From Chitinophagaceae bacterium (GTDB lineage: Bacteria; Bacteroidota; Bacteroidia; Chitinophagales; UBA10324): DNA of 64,000 bases. Of this stretch, positions 9,410-17,175 are shown piece after piece (the stretch's first letter is position 1; the number at the start of each line of letters is the position of its first letter). Location: the NCBI GenBank assembly GCA_016717285.1, contig JADKFU010000002.1:186001-250000 (forward strand). Reading direction: 5' to 3'. The notes under the pieces were generated by a model. The model worked only from the letters and a program-made list of their open reading frames with translations. It did not search any database and was not told the DNA's origin. A program made the translations under genes and the position numbers.

Positions 9410-10630
9410 ATGAAGATTTCATATTTCATTTCCCGTCGTCTTGCAATTGCTTCCGGAAAATCGTTTTCGCGACTCATCATTCGTGTAGCGGTTACTGCCG
9501 TTGCATTAAGTGTGGGTGTAATGATTGTAGCTGGTGCAATTGTAAACGGTTTTCAGCAGGAAATAAGTGAAAAAGTTTTTGGTTTCTGGGGACACATTAC
9601 TATCCGCAGTCTCGAGCAGGGGAGATCTTACGGAGAAGTGCCGGTTTCTATAAACCAATCTTTTTATCCGGGTTTGGAAAAGGCAAAAGGAGTCAGACAC
9701 ATTCAGGTTTTTGCAACCAAAGCCGGCATCTTAAAAACGAGTCAGGAAATGGAAGGGATGGTGTTAAGAGGCATTGGCACCGATTTCGACTGGACTTTTC
9801 TGAAAAAGTATTTGGTAGAAGGAAATATTTTGACTGCAGGCGATTCCTCAGCGAAAAAGCAGATAATGATTTCTAAAACCACGGCAGACCGATTGAATCT
9901 TCATGTGAACGATGATGTGATTGTGTATTTCGTGCAGAACCCGATGCGATACCGCAAGCTGACGATCACCGGAATTTATAAAACAGGCCTCGATGAATAT
10001 GATCGTCTCTATGCGATTGTTGATATCGCACTCATTCAACGAATCAATAACTGGACAAGTGAAGATGTGGGCGGCTTTGAAGTCTTTATCAATAATGTGA
10101 ATCAGCTCGATCAGATGGGCACAGTGATCAACAGTGAATACATTGGCCAGGATCTGGAAGCAAAAACCATGAAACAAGTAAACCCGAATCTTTTTGACTG
10201 GCTCGATCTTCAAACCATGAATGAGAAAGTAATCATCATCCTCATGATTCTTGTGGCCATTATTAATATGACAACAGTTTTACTCATTCTTATTCTTGAA
10301 CGAACCAACATGGTGGGCATATTAAAATCACTCGGCGGTTCGAATTGGATGATCAGGAAAATATTTCTGTACCAGGCAGCTTATATCACCGCCTTAGGTC
10401 TTTTGTTGGGGAACGTTTTTGGAATTGGAATTTGCCTGGCGCAAAAATATTTTGAGATCATTAAGTTACCTGAAGAATCATATTATGTTTCTGTTGCCCC
10501 GGTGTTGATTGATCCGGTTTACATTTTATCGATTAATGCGGGAACTTTGCTGGTGTGCTTAATCACCTTGATTATTCCATCCTACCTCGTTTCACGAATC
10601 ACTCCTGTAAAAGCAATTCGGTTCAAGTAA
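9410..10630 (+). CDS. FtsX/LolC-E family ABC transporter permease
   Basis: This 406-residue permease has one N-terminal membrane segment (about 20-45), a periplasmic MacB-like core domain (about 50-265) and three C-terminal membrane segments (about 270-295, 322-348, 370-396) forming the FtsX domain. The topology and the motif ERTNMVGILKSLG match LolC/LolE, which extract lipoproteins from the inner membrane, or a related efflux permease. The ATPase partner is not adjacent. The LolC/E assignment rests on family resemblance. The last 8 bases overlap the convergent DUF5522 gene. Confidence 0.82.
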   Translation: MKISYFISRRLAIASGKSFSRLIIRVAVTAVALSVGVMIVAGAIVNGFQQEISEKVFGFWGHITIRSLEQGRSYGEVPVSINQSFYPGLEKAKGVRHIQVFATKAGILKTSQEMEGMVLRGIGTDFDWTFLKKYLVEGNILTAGDSSAKKQIMISKTTADRLNLHVNDDVIVYFVQNPMRYRKLTITGIYKTGLDEYDRLYAIVDIALIQRINNWTSEDVGGFEVFINNVNQLDQMGTVINSEYIGQDLEAKTMKQVNPNLFDWLDLQTMNEKVIIILMILVAIINMTTVLLILILERTNMVGILKSLGGSNWMIRKIFLYQAAYITALGLLLGNVFGIGICLAQKYFEIIKLPEESYYVSVAPVLIDPVYILSINAGTLLVCLITLIIPSYLVSRITPVKAIRFK

Positions 10631-10817
10631 CTTCAGGATTGGATTTGGTATCAGCAGGTTTTGATTTCGAAGTTTGTTTTTGCTTATTGAATCCATATGG
10701 ACAATGCAGGCATCCGCTCTTGCAGCAAAAACCTCTTTTCAAATGATAAGCTTCGGTAAAAACAAACAGGCCGTTTTCATTGATGTAATAATCATAGCCT
10801 TCTTTTAATGGAGACAT
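10623..10817 (-). CDS. Small cysteine-rich DUF5522 protein
   Basis: This 64-residue protein has a conserved YYINENGLFVFTEAYHLKRG segment followed by CCKSGCLHCPYGF, typical of the small DUF5522 family common in Bacteroidota. The cysteines suggest metal or Fe-S binding, but no function is known. The lysine-rich tail is variable. Its 3' end overlaps the permease gene by 8 bp on the opposite strand. It lies 67 bp downstream of purB on the same strand. Confidence 0.8.
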   Translation of the reverse strand: MSPLKEGYDYYINENGLFVFTEAYHLKRGFCCKSGCLHCPYGFNKQKQTSKSKPADTKSNPEVT

Positions 10818-10836
10818 AAGTATTTGGAAGGTACAT

Positions 10837-10873
10837 CAACTGTGAGCAATGGAAATTTTAATGATCACAGTTG
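10837..10873. promoter_or_regulatory. 9-bp inverted repeat between purB and the DUF5522 gene
   Basis: CAACTGTGA (10837-10845) is repeated inverted as TCACAGTTG (10865-10873) with a 19-base loop. No T run follows on either strand, so an operator or RNA hairpin is as likely as a terminator. Confidence 0.4.
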
Positions 10874-10884
10874 CTAAATGGTTT

Positions 10885-12237
10885 CTATAAAATAAATTTT
10901 CCGGTGTAATTAAATGGTGTGACGTTTCTAAGTTCATTTCTCACCGCTTCACTCACATTTAATGAACTTACGAACGCCTCAATTTCCAGACGTGATATTT
11001 TTTCATTCTTGCGCGTGAGTTCCTTCAGTTTACCATAAGGATCCGGATAATTTTCCCGACGCAAAATGGTTTGAATAGCTTCGGCCACTACGGCCCAGTT
11101 GTTCTCAAGGCCGAATTGTAATGCAGACTCATTTAAGATCAATTTATTCAGTCCTTTCAAAAGCGAATGCAGCGCAATGGCAGTGTGTGCAACCGGAACT
11201 CCTATATTTCTTAACACCGTTGAGTCCGTCAGATCACGTTGCAATCTGGAAACAGGAAGTTTTGCCGCAAAATGTTCAAACAGTGCATTCGCAACACCGA
11301 GATTTCCCTCTGCATTTTCAAAATCAATCGGATTCACTTTGTGCGGCATGGCGGAAGATCCTACTTCGCCGGCTTTAATCTTTTGTTTGAAATAATCCAT
11401 TGAAATATACATCCAAACGTCGCGGCAGAGATCAATCAGAATGGTATTGATTCTTTTCATGGCATCAAATGCGGCAGCTAAATTGTCGTAGTGTTCAATT
11501 TGTGTTGTGTACTGCGATCGTTTCAACCCAAGTGTTTGTTGTGTAAAAGCATTCGCGAATGCGTTCCAGTCCATATCCGGAAAAGCTGCATAGTGCGCAT
11601 TGAAATTGCCGGTTGCGCCGCCGAATTTTGCGGATGCCGGAACAGCAATCAGTTGATCTTTCTGTGCAATCAGGCGTTCAACAAACACATAAAATTCTTT
11701 GCCCAATAGCGTAGGAGAGGCAGGTTGACCATGTGTGTGTGCCAGCATCGGAATATTTTTCCATGCGAGTGCTTTCTCTTTCAGCAAATCAATCAAATGT
11801 TCAAGGAGTGGCAGGTAATAATGTGTCAGGCATTCCTTCATCGACAAAGGAATAGCAGTGTTATTAATATCCTGTGATGTAAGTCCGAAATGGATGTATT
11901 CTACAAATGCACCACAACCCATTTCCTCAAATTTTTCGCGCAGAAAATATTCCACTGCCTTCACATCATGGTTGGTGGTTTTTTCAATCTCTTTAATCCT
12001 GACTGCATCTGCTTCTGCAAAATTTTTATACAATGCACGAAGATCTTCAACAATGTTATGATCAAATGTTTTGAACGCCGGAATCCCTTGTGCTGCAAGT
12101 GCAATAAAATATTCCACTTCCACAAAAATGCGATACCGGATGAGTGCGTATTCTGAAAAATACTGTTCCAGCGAATTGATTTTATCGCGATACCTGCCAT
12201 CAACCGGAGAAATGGCAGTAAGAGGAGTGAGGTTCAT
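10885..12237 (-). CDS. purB: Adenylosuccinate lyase
   Basis: It acts twice in purine synthesis, on SAICAR and on adenylosuccinate, releasing fumarate. The 450-residue sequence has the fumarase/aspartase signature SSAMPHKVNP (294-303), THGQPASPT (about 168-176) and the N-terminal TAISPVDGRYRDK typical of the longer PurB subgroup. Length is as expected. A -7 element ends only 4 bases before the ATG, so the transcript may be leaderless. No other purine genes adjoin it. Confidence 0.97.
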   Translation of the reverse strand: MNLTPLTAISPVDGRYRDKINSLEQYFSEYALIRYRIFVEVEYFIALAAQGIPAFKTFDHNIVEDLRALYKNFAEADAVRIKEIEKTTNHDVKAVEYFLREKFEEMGCGAFVEYIHFGLTSQDINNTAIPLSMKECLTHYYLPLLEHLIDLLKEKALAWKNIPMLAHTHGQPASPTLLGKEFYVFVERLIAQKDQLIAVPASAKFGGATGNFNAHYAAFPDMDWNAFANAFTQQTLGLKRSQYTTQIEHYDNLAAAFDAMKRINTILIDLCRDVWMYISMDYFKQKIKAGEVGSSAMPHKVNPIDFENAEGNLGVANALFEHFAAKLPVSRLQRDLTDSTVLRNIGVPVAHTAIALHSLLKGLNKLILNESALQFGLENNWAVVAEAIQTILRRENYPDPYGKLKELTRKNEKISRLEIEAFVSSLNVSEAVRNELRNVTPFNYTGKFIL

Positions 12238-12241
12238 GACA

Positions 12242-12249
12242 CAAAGATA
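12242..12249 (-). promoter_or_regulatory. purB -7 element (TATCTTTG)
   Basis: It is a perfect TAnnTTTG match. Four bases (TGTC) separate it from the purB ATG. About 17 bases upstream is TTTC, one base off the usual TTTG. Initiation would fall at or next to the start codon. Confidence 0.55.
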
Positions 12250-12481
12250 AGCGGCAAAATTATCTTGAAAGGTAAAAGAACATTAATGCGGAAATGGAAA
12301 TTGAAAAGTCTACCGGGTGTTTGTCATCCATCATTGTTATAAAATGTGGTGCGTAATTATAAGAAGCTCCTATGATTAATCATTTAAAAAAATTTACCTG
12401 ACTAATGTTACGACCTGTTGTCGAAGGGTTCGGAGATATAGTAGAATTTCAAGATCGTTTCAAAACAGACCTGAATCATTT

Positions 12482-12934
12482 TTATTCTTTTATCCTTGGA
12501 TCAAATCTGAAAGCTTCCGTCCTTTTCAATTTTATTTTTTTGAAATGAGGATGTACTGGATTGATCAGGTAATTGTATTCATGGAGAATAATAGCAGAAG
12601 GAACTTTCAGCACTGCTGTATTGCCTTTTGCAAGCCATTGATCGCCAATATTCCTGCAAGCCCGATACTGACTTGCTTCCCACCAATGATCAGGTAATTC
12701 AGCGAGTGTAATCACATCAATTTTTACAGCATCCGGAATTGCGATCACCATCATCCGGAAGTTTTCATCCAATCCCTCGCCGCTCCGGTGAACAATGCTT
12801 TCAAGGGAAGAGAGCGCCCGGGAAGCGGCTGTATAAATTACTTCGTTGCCTTTTGAATTCCAACGTGCAGCATTGCCGGATGCGGTCAGTTTCCGTGAAT
12901 GTTTTTTCAATGTAATTCTGAAAACTTCGATCAT
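12482..12934 (-). CDS. RES-domain toxin of a RES/Xre toxin-antitoxin pair
   Basis: This 150-residue RES-domain protein shows the conserved arginine in ARWNSKG, the YTAASRALSSLE segment with the conserved Glu, and a C-terminal NYLINPVHP stretch before the conserved RFDPR end. Characterised RES toxins, such as MbcT and the Pseudomonas putida RES toxin, degrade NAD+; that activity is inferred here. Its ATG overlaps the antitoxin stop (TGATG), so the pair is translationally coupled, antitoxin first. It appears intact. Confidence 0.9.
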   Translation of the reverse strand: MIEVFRITLKKHSRKLTASGNAARWNSKGNEVIYTAASRALSSLESIVHRSGEGLDENFRMMVIAIPDAVKIDVITLAELPDHWWEASQYRACRNIGDQWLAKGNTAVLKVPSAIILHEYNYLINPVHPHFKKIKLKRTEAFRFDPRIKE

Positions 12935-13386
12935 CAGGCTACATCACCAAATTCGATGCGTGTCAATTCTTCCTGTATCAGATCAATTCCACCTGAAGTG
13001 TGCATCAATTCAATAGGAGTCATGCTATTCAGGCCATAAGCCGGCTTCTCGAGCCACCTCCGGAATGCATTCGTATCTCCAAATACTTCATTTCCTTTTT
13101 TGTATAAGGCCAGCAGTTTCAGCACGCGTTCGCTCTTTGTGGCACTCAGTTTTTTATTTTGCTGTTTGTATCGCAGCAATGTTTTAAGCGAAACATTCAT
13201 GAGTCCCGCCATCTTGTTTTTGTCAATACCTGATACAGAAACCATATCAAAGAAAGCTTTGGCATTCACACCCTTTTTTGCTTCTGAAACAATTGCGAAT
13301 AAATCGCGGATGCTCTTATCGTACCGTAAAAAAATGGAAGAATGATTGACAGATTCCTGTTTTGATTTGACTACTGCTTCATGCAT
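12934..13386 (-). CDS. Xre/MbcA/ParS-type antitoxin (DUF2384)
   Basis: This 150-residue protein has an Xre-like helix-turn-helix in the middle (MAGLMNVSLKTLLRYKQ) and a C-terminal DUF2384 region (GNEVFGDTNAFRRWLEKP, then GLNSMTPIELM). This is the standard antitoxin partner of RES toxins; it neutralises the toxin and usually represses the operon. The ATG at 13386 is preferred: the frame extends upstream, but that stretch covers the promoter and a tandem repeat and looks non-coding. A promoter with an operator-like dyad lies 20-65 bp upstream. Confidence 0.9.
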   Translation of the reverse strand: MHEAVVKSKQESVNHSSIFLRYDKSIRDLFAIVSEAKKGVNAKAFFDMVSVSGIDKNKMAGLMNVSLKTLLRYKQQNKKLSATKSERVLKLLALYKKGNEVFGDTNAFRRWLEKPAYGLNSMTPIELMHTSGGIDLIQEELTRIEFGDVA

Positions 13387-13405
13387 AAGAACTGAATTTA
13401 AAAAA

Positions 13406-13451
13406 CAAAGGTAAGACACTTGTCCAGAATTTTTGGAAAAATGTCCAAAAA
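13406..13451 (-). promoter_or_regulatory. Toxin-antitoxin promoter with operator-like repeats
   Basis: A -7 element (TACCTTTG, minus strand, 13406-13413) is preceded by two copies of TGGACA whose starts are 21 bp apart. One lies in a GACA-AG-TGTC dyad (13415-13424), the other in a TTTTTGGA/TCCAAAAA inverted repeat (13430-13451). This fits autoregulation by the Xre-type antitoxin. No clear -33 TTG is seen. Confidence 0.55.
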
Positions 13452-13478
13452 TAATTTGCTCTGTTTCTATGGGCTTAA

Positions 13479-13534
13479 GACTAAAGACCAATGACCAATG
13501 ACCAATGACTATTGACCAATGACCCTTCACCATT
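13479..13534. repeat. 7-bp tandem array (GACCAAT units, eight units)
   Basis: Eight contiguous 7-bp units begin at 13479; four are exactly GACCAAT and the others are degenerate (GACTAAA, GACTATT, GACCCTT, CACCATT). It lies between the NlpC/P60 stop and the antitoxin promoter. Confidence 0.8.
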
Positions 13535-13536
13535 CA

Positions 13537-14166
13537 CTATCTCACGCTGCCACCAGCAAAAAAATACTTCTTGTAATACGCATCATTCAAATCACTGATC
13601 ACCACTCCAGCCTGTGTAGTGGAATGAAGAAATCTGTCATTCGCCAGGTAAACGCCCATATGACTCACTGTGGCGCTGTTGATTTTGAAGAAAACGAGAT
13701 CGCCTTCTTTCAAATGATCTTTGGAAACTGGTTCAGTTTGTTTTATAATATCCGCAGAGCTTCCGGAGATTACTTTGTGATAGACCTCTTTCATCAGCAG
13801 AATCGAAAGCCTGGAACAATCCACTCCGGATTTTGAGTTTCCACCATACTTATAAGGAACTGTCATCCATTCATCCATGAATTGGAAGAGCGCAAGATTG
13901 TTGATTTCTTCTGGTGTGCCAAGCAGGTTTGCATATTCTTCCTGGTAAGAAATCAGGAGTGTAGCTTCGGTTGCGCCTTTATGCTTTGAAATAGTATCAT
14001 TAATCGCTGCCTCTCTTTTTTCTTTTGATGAAGCAGGCGGTTTTATGGAAGACGTTTTCTTTTGAGTGCTGCACGAATACAACATCATCAAAACAATGAA
14101 CCCAGCTATATATGAGTTGATTTTATTCAGCCGACAGTGAATTGTAAGCGTTACCAATGTTAGCAA
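13537..14166 (-). CDS. NlpC/P60 family cell-wall hydrolase, probable lipoprotein
   Basis: The C-terminal NlpC/P60 domain has the catalytic Cys117 (SGVDCSRL) and His in VSHMGVYL. Such enzymes cut peptide bonds in peptidoglycan stems. A hydrophobic stretch ending in MLYSC (Cys32) is a lipobox. The frame begins at a TTG inside the end of nnr, a 44-bp overlap. A CTG at 14130 would give a cleaner lipoprotein signal (starting NKINSYIAGF), so the true start is uncertain. It belongs to one same-strand run with nnr and the second NlpC/P60 gene at 15675. Confidence 0.85.
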   Translation of the reverse strand: MLTLVTLTIHCRLNKINSYIAGFIVLMMLYSCSTQKKTSSIKPPASSKEKREAAINDTISKHKGATEATLLISYQEEYANLLGTPEEINNLALFQFMDEWMTVPYKYGGNSKSGVDCSRLSILLMKEVYHKVISGSSADIIKQTEPVSKDHLKEGDLVFFKINSATVSHMGVYLANDRFLHSTTQAGVVISDLNDAYYKKYFFAGGSVR

Positions 14167-15625
14167 TGATATCGCTTGCTGATAGAGATTGCACGGATGT
14201 TTTATTCACAGCAATGTCGCCTGCCAGCCCGTGTAAATAAACTCCCAGCAGACAGGCTTGGAGCGGATTACATCGCTGCGCAAGTAAACCTGTTATGATG
14301 CCTGTGAGCACATCACCGCTGCCACCCTTTGCCATACCTGGATTCCCGGTAGGATTGAAGTAGCTCCATCCTTCCGGTGTGGTGATGCAGCTATAAGCGC
14401 CTTTGAGCACAATGTAAATTGAATGTTGTTTTGAAATTTGTAACTGACGCTGATGTCTTTCGTACCAATTATTTGTTTGCCCGGCAAGTCGTTCGAATTC
14501 TTTAAGGTGAGGGGTGATGATGCAATTCTTTGGCAGAAGATTCAATCCTTTCTTTTGCGTTGAAATAATATTCAGCGCATCAGCATCAAAGACTGTAGGG
14601 ACATTTACATTCTTAATAAGACTCAAAAATATGTTTGCTGCAATTTTATCAGTGCCGATGCCCGGACCAAATCCGGCAGCAGAAAATCCTGTCCAATTGA
14701 ATCCTTTTCTTGGTTTTTCTGAATAGCTTAATGTCATCACTTCCGGAATTGCAATATTCAAAGTGCTTTCCGTTGTTTCGGGAACATGAACAGTGGTAAG
14801 ACCTGCGCCGGTTCTCATACATGCGGCACTGCATAAAACAGCAGCTCCCATTTTGCCATGATTGCCTGCGTGAATAAAGGCATGGCCGAAAGTTCCTTTG
14901 TGATCAAATTTTCCGCGATCTGGAAGCATCGCTTGTACATCTGCCCGCTCTGTTATAAAGTGATCAGCGGTTATTGATGCAATCAAATCTTTATGCAGAC
15001 CGATCGCTGCTGTTTCCCATCTTCCAACCACATAAAAATTTTCCGGAAACAGGAAGGAAAGTTTTGGCTGCTGAAAAGTAATGGTATGATGTGCGCAAAA
15101 AATAAGGCCGTCACTTACAATATCCGCAAATAGTCCGCTTGGAATGTCAACTGCAACTTTGATGTTTTTCTGTTTATTAAGAAAACTCACGAGGTCTGCT
15201 GCAAGACCAGTTAGCGACCTGTTCAGACCCGAACCAAAAAGTGCATCAACTGTAATATCATGAGCACTTAATTCAATCAAGCCGGCAGCAGTTGCCACAT
15301 ACTGAATGCAGTGCTCATTTATTTCCTTCAACCTTTCCAGATTGATTAAAAGATCAGCGGAATAACTTTTACTATCAGCCAGCAGATAAACTGCAACTGA
15401 ATAATTTTTTTGCAAAAGCAACCTCGCAATGGCGAGACCATCACCTCCATTGTTGCCGTATCCGCAGAAAATATGAATGCTGTTTGTTGTAGAATAGGTT
15501 GCGATGAATAATTCAACAAATGCTGAAGCTGCGCGTTCCATCAGGTTGATGCTGCTGATTGGTTCGTGCTCAATGGTATAGCGGTCCGCCTCCCTGATTT
15601 GTTCTGCCAAAAGAATTTTAATCAC
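14123..15625 (-). CDS. nnr: Bifunctional NAD(P)H-hydrate epimerase/dehydratase
   Basis: It repairs damaged NADHX and NADPHX. The N-terminal YjeF epimerase domain (about 1-215) has IFCGYGNNGGDGLAIARLL; the C-terminal ADP-dependent dehydratase domain (about 225-495) has FGPGIGTD, DADALN, TPHLKEFERL and the catalytic NPGMAKGGSGDVLTG. The 500-residue length is normal for the fused form. GTG is the start codon. It sits between two NlpC/P60 genes on the same strand, and its 3' end overlaps the downstream one. Confidence 0.95.
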   Translation of the reverse strand: MIKILLAEQIREADRYTIEHEPISSINLMERAASAFVELFIATYSTTNSIHIFCGYGNNGGDGLAIARLLLQKNYSVAVYLLADSKSYSADLLINLERLKEINEHCIQYVATAAGLIELSAHDITVDALFGSGLNRSLTGLAADLVSFLNKQKNIKVAVDIPSGLFADIVSDGLIFCAHHTITFQQPKLSFLFPENFYVVGRWETAAIGLHKDLIASITADHFITERADVQAMLPDRGKFDHKGTFGHAFIHAGNHGKMGAAVLCSAACMRTGAGLTTVHVPETTESTLNIAIPEVMTLSYSEKPRKGFNWTGFSAAGFGPGIGTDKIAANIFLSLIKNVNVPTVFDADALNIISTQKKGLNLLPKNCIITPHLKEFERLAGQTNNWYERHQRQLQISKQHSIYIVLKGAYSCITTPEGWSYFNPTGNPGMAKGGSGDVLTGIITGLLAQRCNPLQACLLGVYLHGLAGDIAVNKTSVQSLSASDIIANIGNAYNSLSAE

Positions 15626-15674
15626 GCCACTTCAAAATTGATACATGTAATTTTATTTCAACTGTCAAAAAGCA

Positions 15675-16469
15675 TCAACTGATGATTCTCTTAATCAACC
15701 TTAGCTGGTGCGAATATTTTTTTTGCTGTTCATTGAAGATACCATAGTGATCAATGTTGTCAATCCTGACACGGCCCGAAGCATGAATGATTCTTTGATT
15801 TTCAAGAATTATTCCTACGTGATTTATTTTTCCTTCTTCATTATGGAAAAATGCAAGGTCGCCTGTGCGTGCCTGATCAATGAAACTAACCAATACGCCT
15901 TGTTCACTTTGTTGCCACGCATCACGCCGCAATTGTATTCCGGCGAGTTTGAAAACCACATTGGTTAATCCCGAGCAGTCAATTCCAAAAACAGATCGAC
16001 CTCCCCAGAGATAAGGTGTATTCAGGAATCTCAATGCGAACTCCGGTATCTGTTGTGAAATATTGGGCGCTGACGGATCAGTAACGGCTCCGCTGAAATT
16101 AAATTCTTCTTCATTTATCCTGAATTTGTTTTCATGATAATAAGGCAAGGAGCTACCTGCTAGCAGTTGAAGTGTACGGAATTTGCTTTTAGCAAATCCC
16201 GTCGTATCAAGCGAACAGGAATTTGCGGCAGAAGTAATTTCACGGAAATTTTTTTGGGTAATGGGCTGCACTTGTTTCTCATCTATCCATCCGTCATAAC
16301 TGTCCCAAAAAGTTCGGACACGCAACCATTGTTTGGTGCGTTCCTGTACTTCTACCACTTCTCCGAAAAGTATTTGCGAAAGCATTTCACTTTTGTCCGA
16401 AGTGTCCGCACGCAATGGAATCACAGATAAATCACAAATCGCAAAATTCACGTGAATGTTTTTTTTCAA
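15675..16469 (-). CDS. NlpC/P60 (C40) peptidase with N-terminal SH3-type domain
   Basis: This 264-residue protein combines a bacterial SH3-like region (about 10-75, with LFGEVVEVQER and YDGWIDEKQV) with a C40 peptidase domain holding Cys165 (GIDCSGLTNV) and His217 (KINHVGIIL). The layout resembles dipeptidyl peptidase VI-type enzymes that cleave gamma-glutamyl-diamino acid bonds in released muropeptides. No signal peptide is visible, in line with a cytoplasmic recycling role. The start is TTG at 16469 or GTG at 16451; no in-frame ATG is available. Confidence 0.87.
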   Translation of the reverse strand: MKKNIHVNFAICDLSVIPLRADTSDKSEMLSQILFGEVVEVQERTKQWLRVRTFWDSYDGWIDEKQVQPITQKNFREITSAANSCSLDTTGFAKSKFRTLQLLAGSSLPYYHENKFRINEEEFNFSGAVTDPSAPNISQQIPEFALRFLNTPYLWGGRSVFGIDCSGLTNVVFKLAGIQLRRDAWQQSEQGVLVSFIDQARTGDLAFFHNEEGKINHVGIILENQRIIHASGRVRIDNIDHYGIFNEQQKKYSHQLRLIKRIIS

Positions 16470-16541
16470 AAGTAATCATAACTGAGTAAGGATCTTATTA
16501 CACCTTAGGGTTACGAAACCTGATTTTTTACGAAATCCGGA

Positions 16542-17135
16542 TTAAAAGTAAGAGCGCTTTTTTTGAACAAAATCTCCTTTTACCGCAAATATAGTTTCGC
16601 CAAAAAGCTTCATGTACTGAGTTGATTTTATAATGTAGGTTTCTAAGGGCTTAAAATAGAGCTCCTCGCTGTTGGTATAAATAATATTGTGCGAATAGTT
16701 GCTGATATGAATGAGCGTAACGTTTTGGTCTGTCAGGGAATAAGTGACTTCCATAAGCAATGTTCTGAAATCAGCGTCACTGCTTTTATAGATAATTTTT
16801 TTTTCTGTGCTATCAACCATCATTGTGTCAACTTCATATTTTCCGACATAAGCTGCCTTGTTAATATCGGAAGCATAAAAAACGGCCAGTTCCTTACGCC
16901 AGTCAGTCCATGGCATTTCGTGTTGTTCCGTATTTTGGTTAATGCTCGAAGTTTTCATTACCATGAAAGAATCTTTATATAGCAATGCTATCTGCTGATC
17001 CAAAAAACCAGTAAGATCAAAATATGCCTTTTTATCTGCAATGGCCGGAGGAGCGTTACAGGCAGTAACGGTAAACAATACTGCGGTTAAAAAAATCATC
17101 AATGAATTTGACAGTAAAGAGGTTGTACTATTCAT
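16542..17135 (-). CDS. Hypothetical lipoprotein
   Basis: This 197-residue protein has a lipoprotein signal ending in VTAC (Cys near residue 26). The rest is a soluble alpha/beta-like sequence with no motif I recognise. It ends close to the start of the NlpC/P60 gene and is downstream of gpmI on the same strand. A role at the periplasmic face of a membrane is the most that can be inferred. Confidence 0.7.
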   Translation of the reverse strand: MNSTTSLLSNSLMIFLTAVLFTVTACNAPPAIADKKAYFDLTGFLDQQIALLYKDSFMVMKTSSINQNTEQHEMPWTDWRKELAVFYASDINKAAYVGKYEVDTMMVDSTEKKIIYKSSDADFRTLLMEVTYSLTDQNVTLIHISNYSHNIIYTNSEELYFKPLETYIIKSTQYMKLFGETIFAVKGDFVQKKRSYF

Positions 17136-17175
17136 TTTGCTTTTTGAAAAGAATGTGTGAAAAAGCGAATTTATT

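Noticed and set aside
13387..13533. Longer N-terminus for the Xre-type antitoxin
   Set aside because: The extra codons cover the promoter, operator-like repeats and the 7-bp array.
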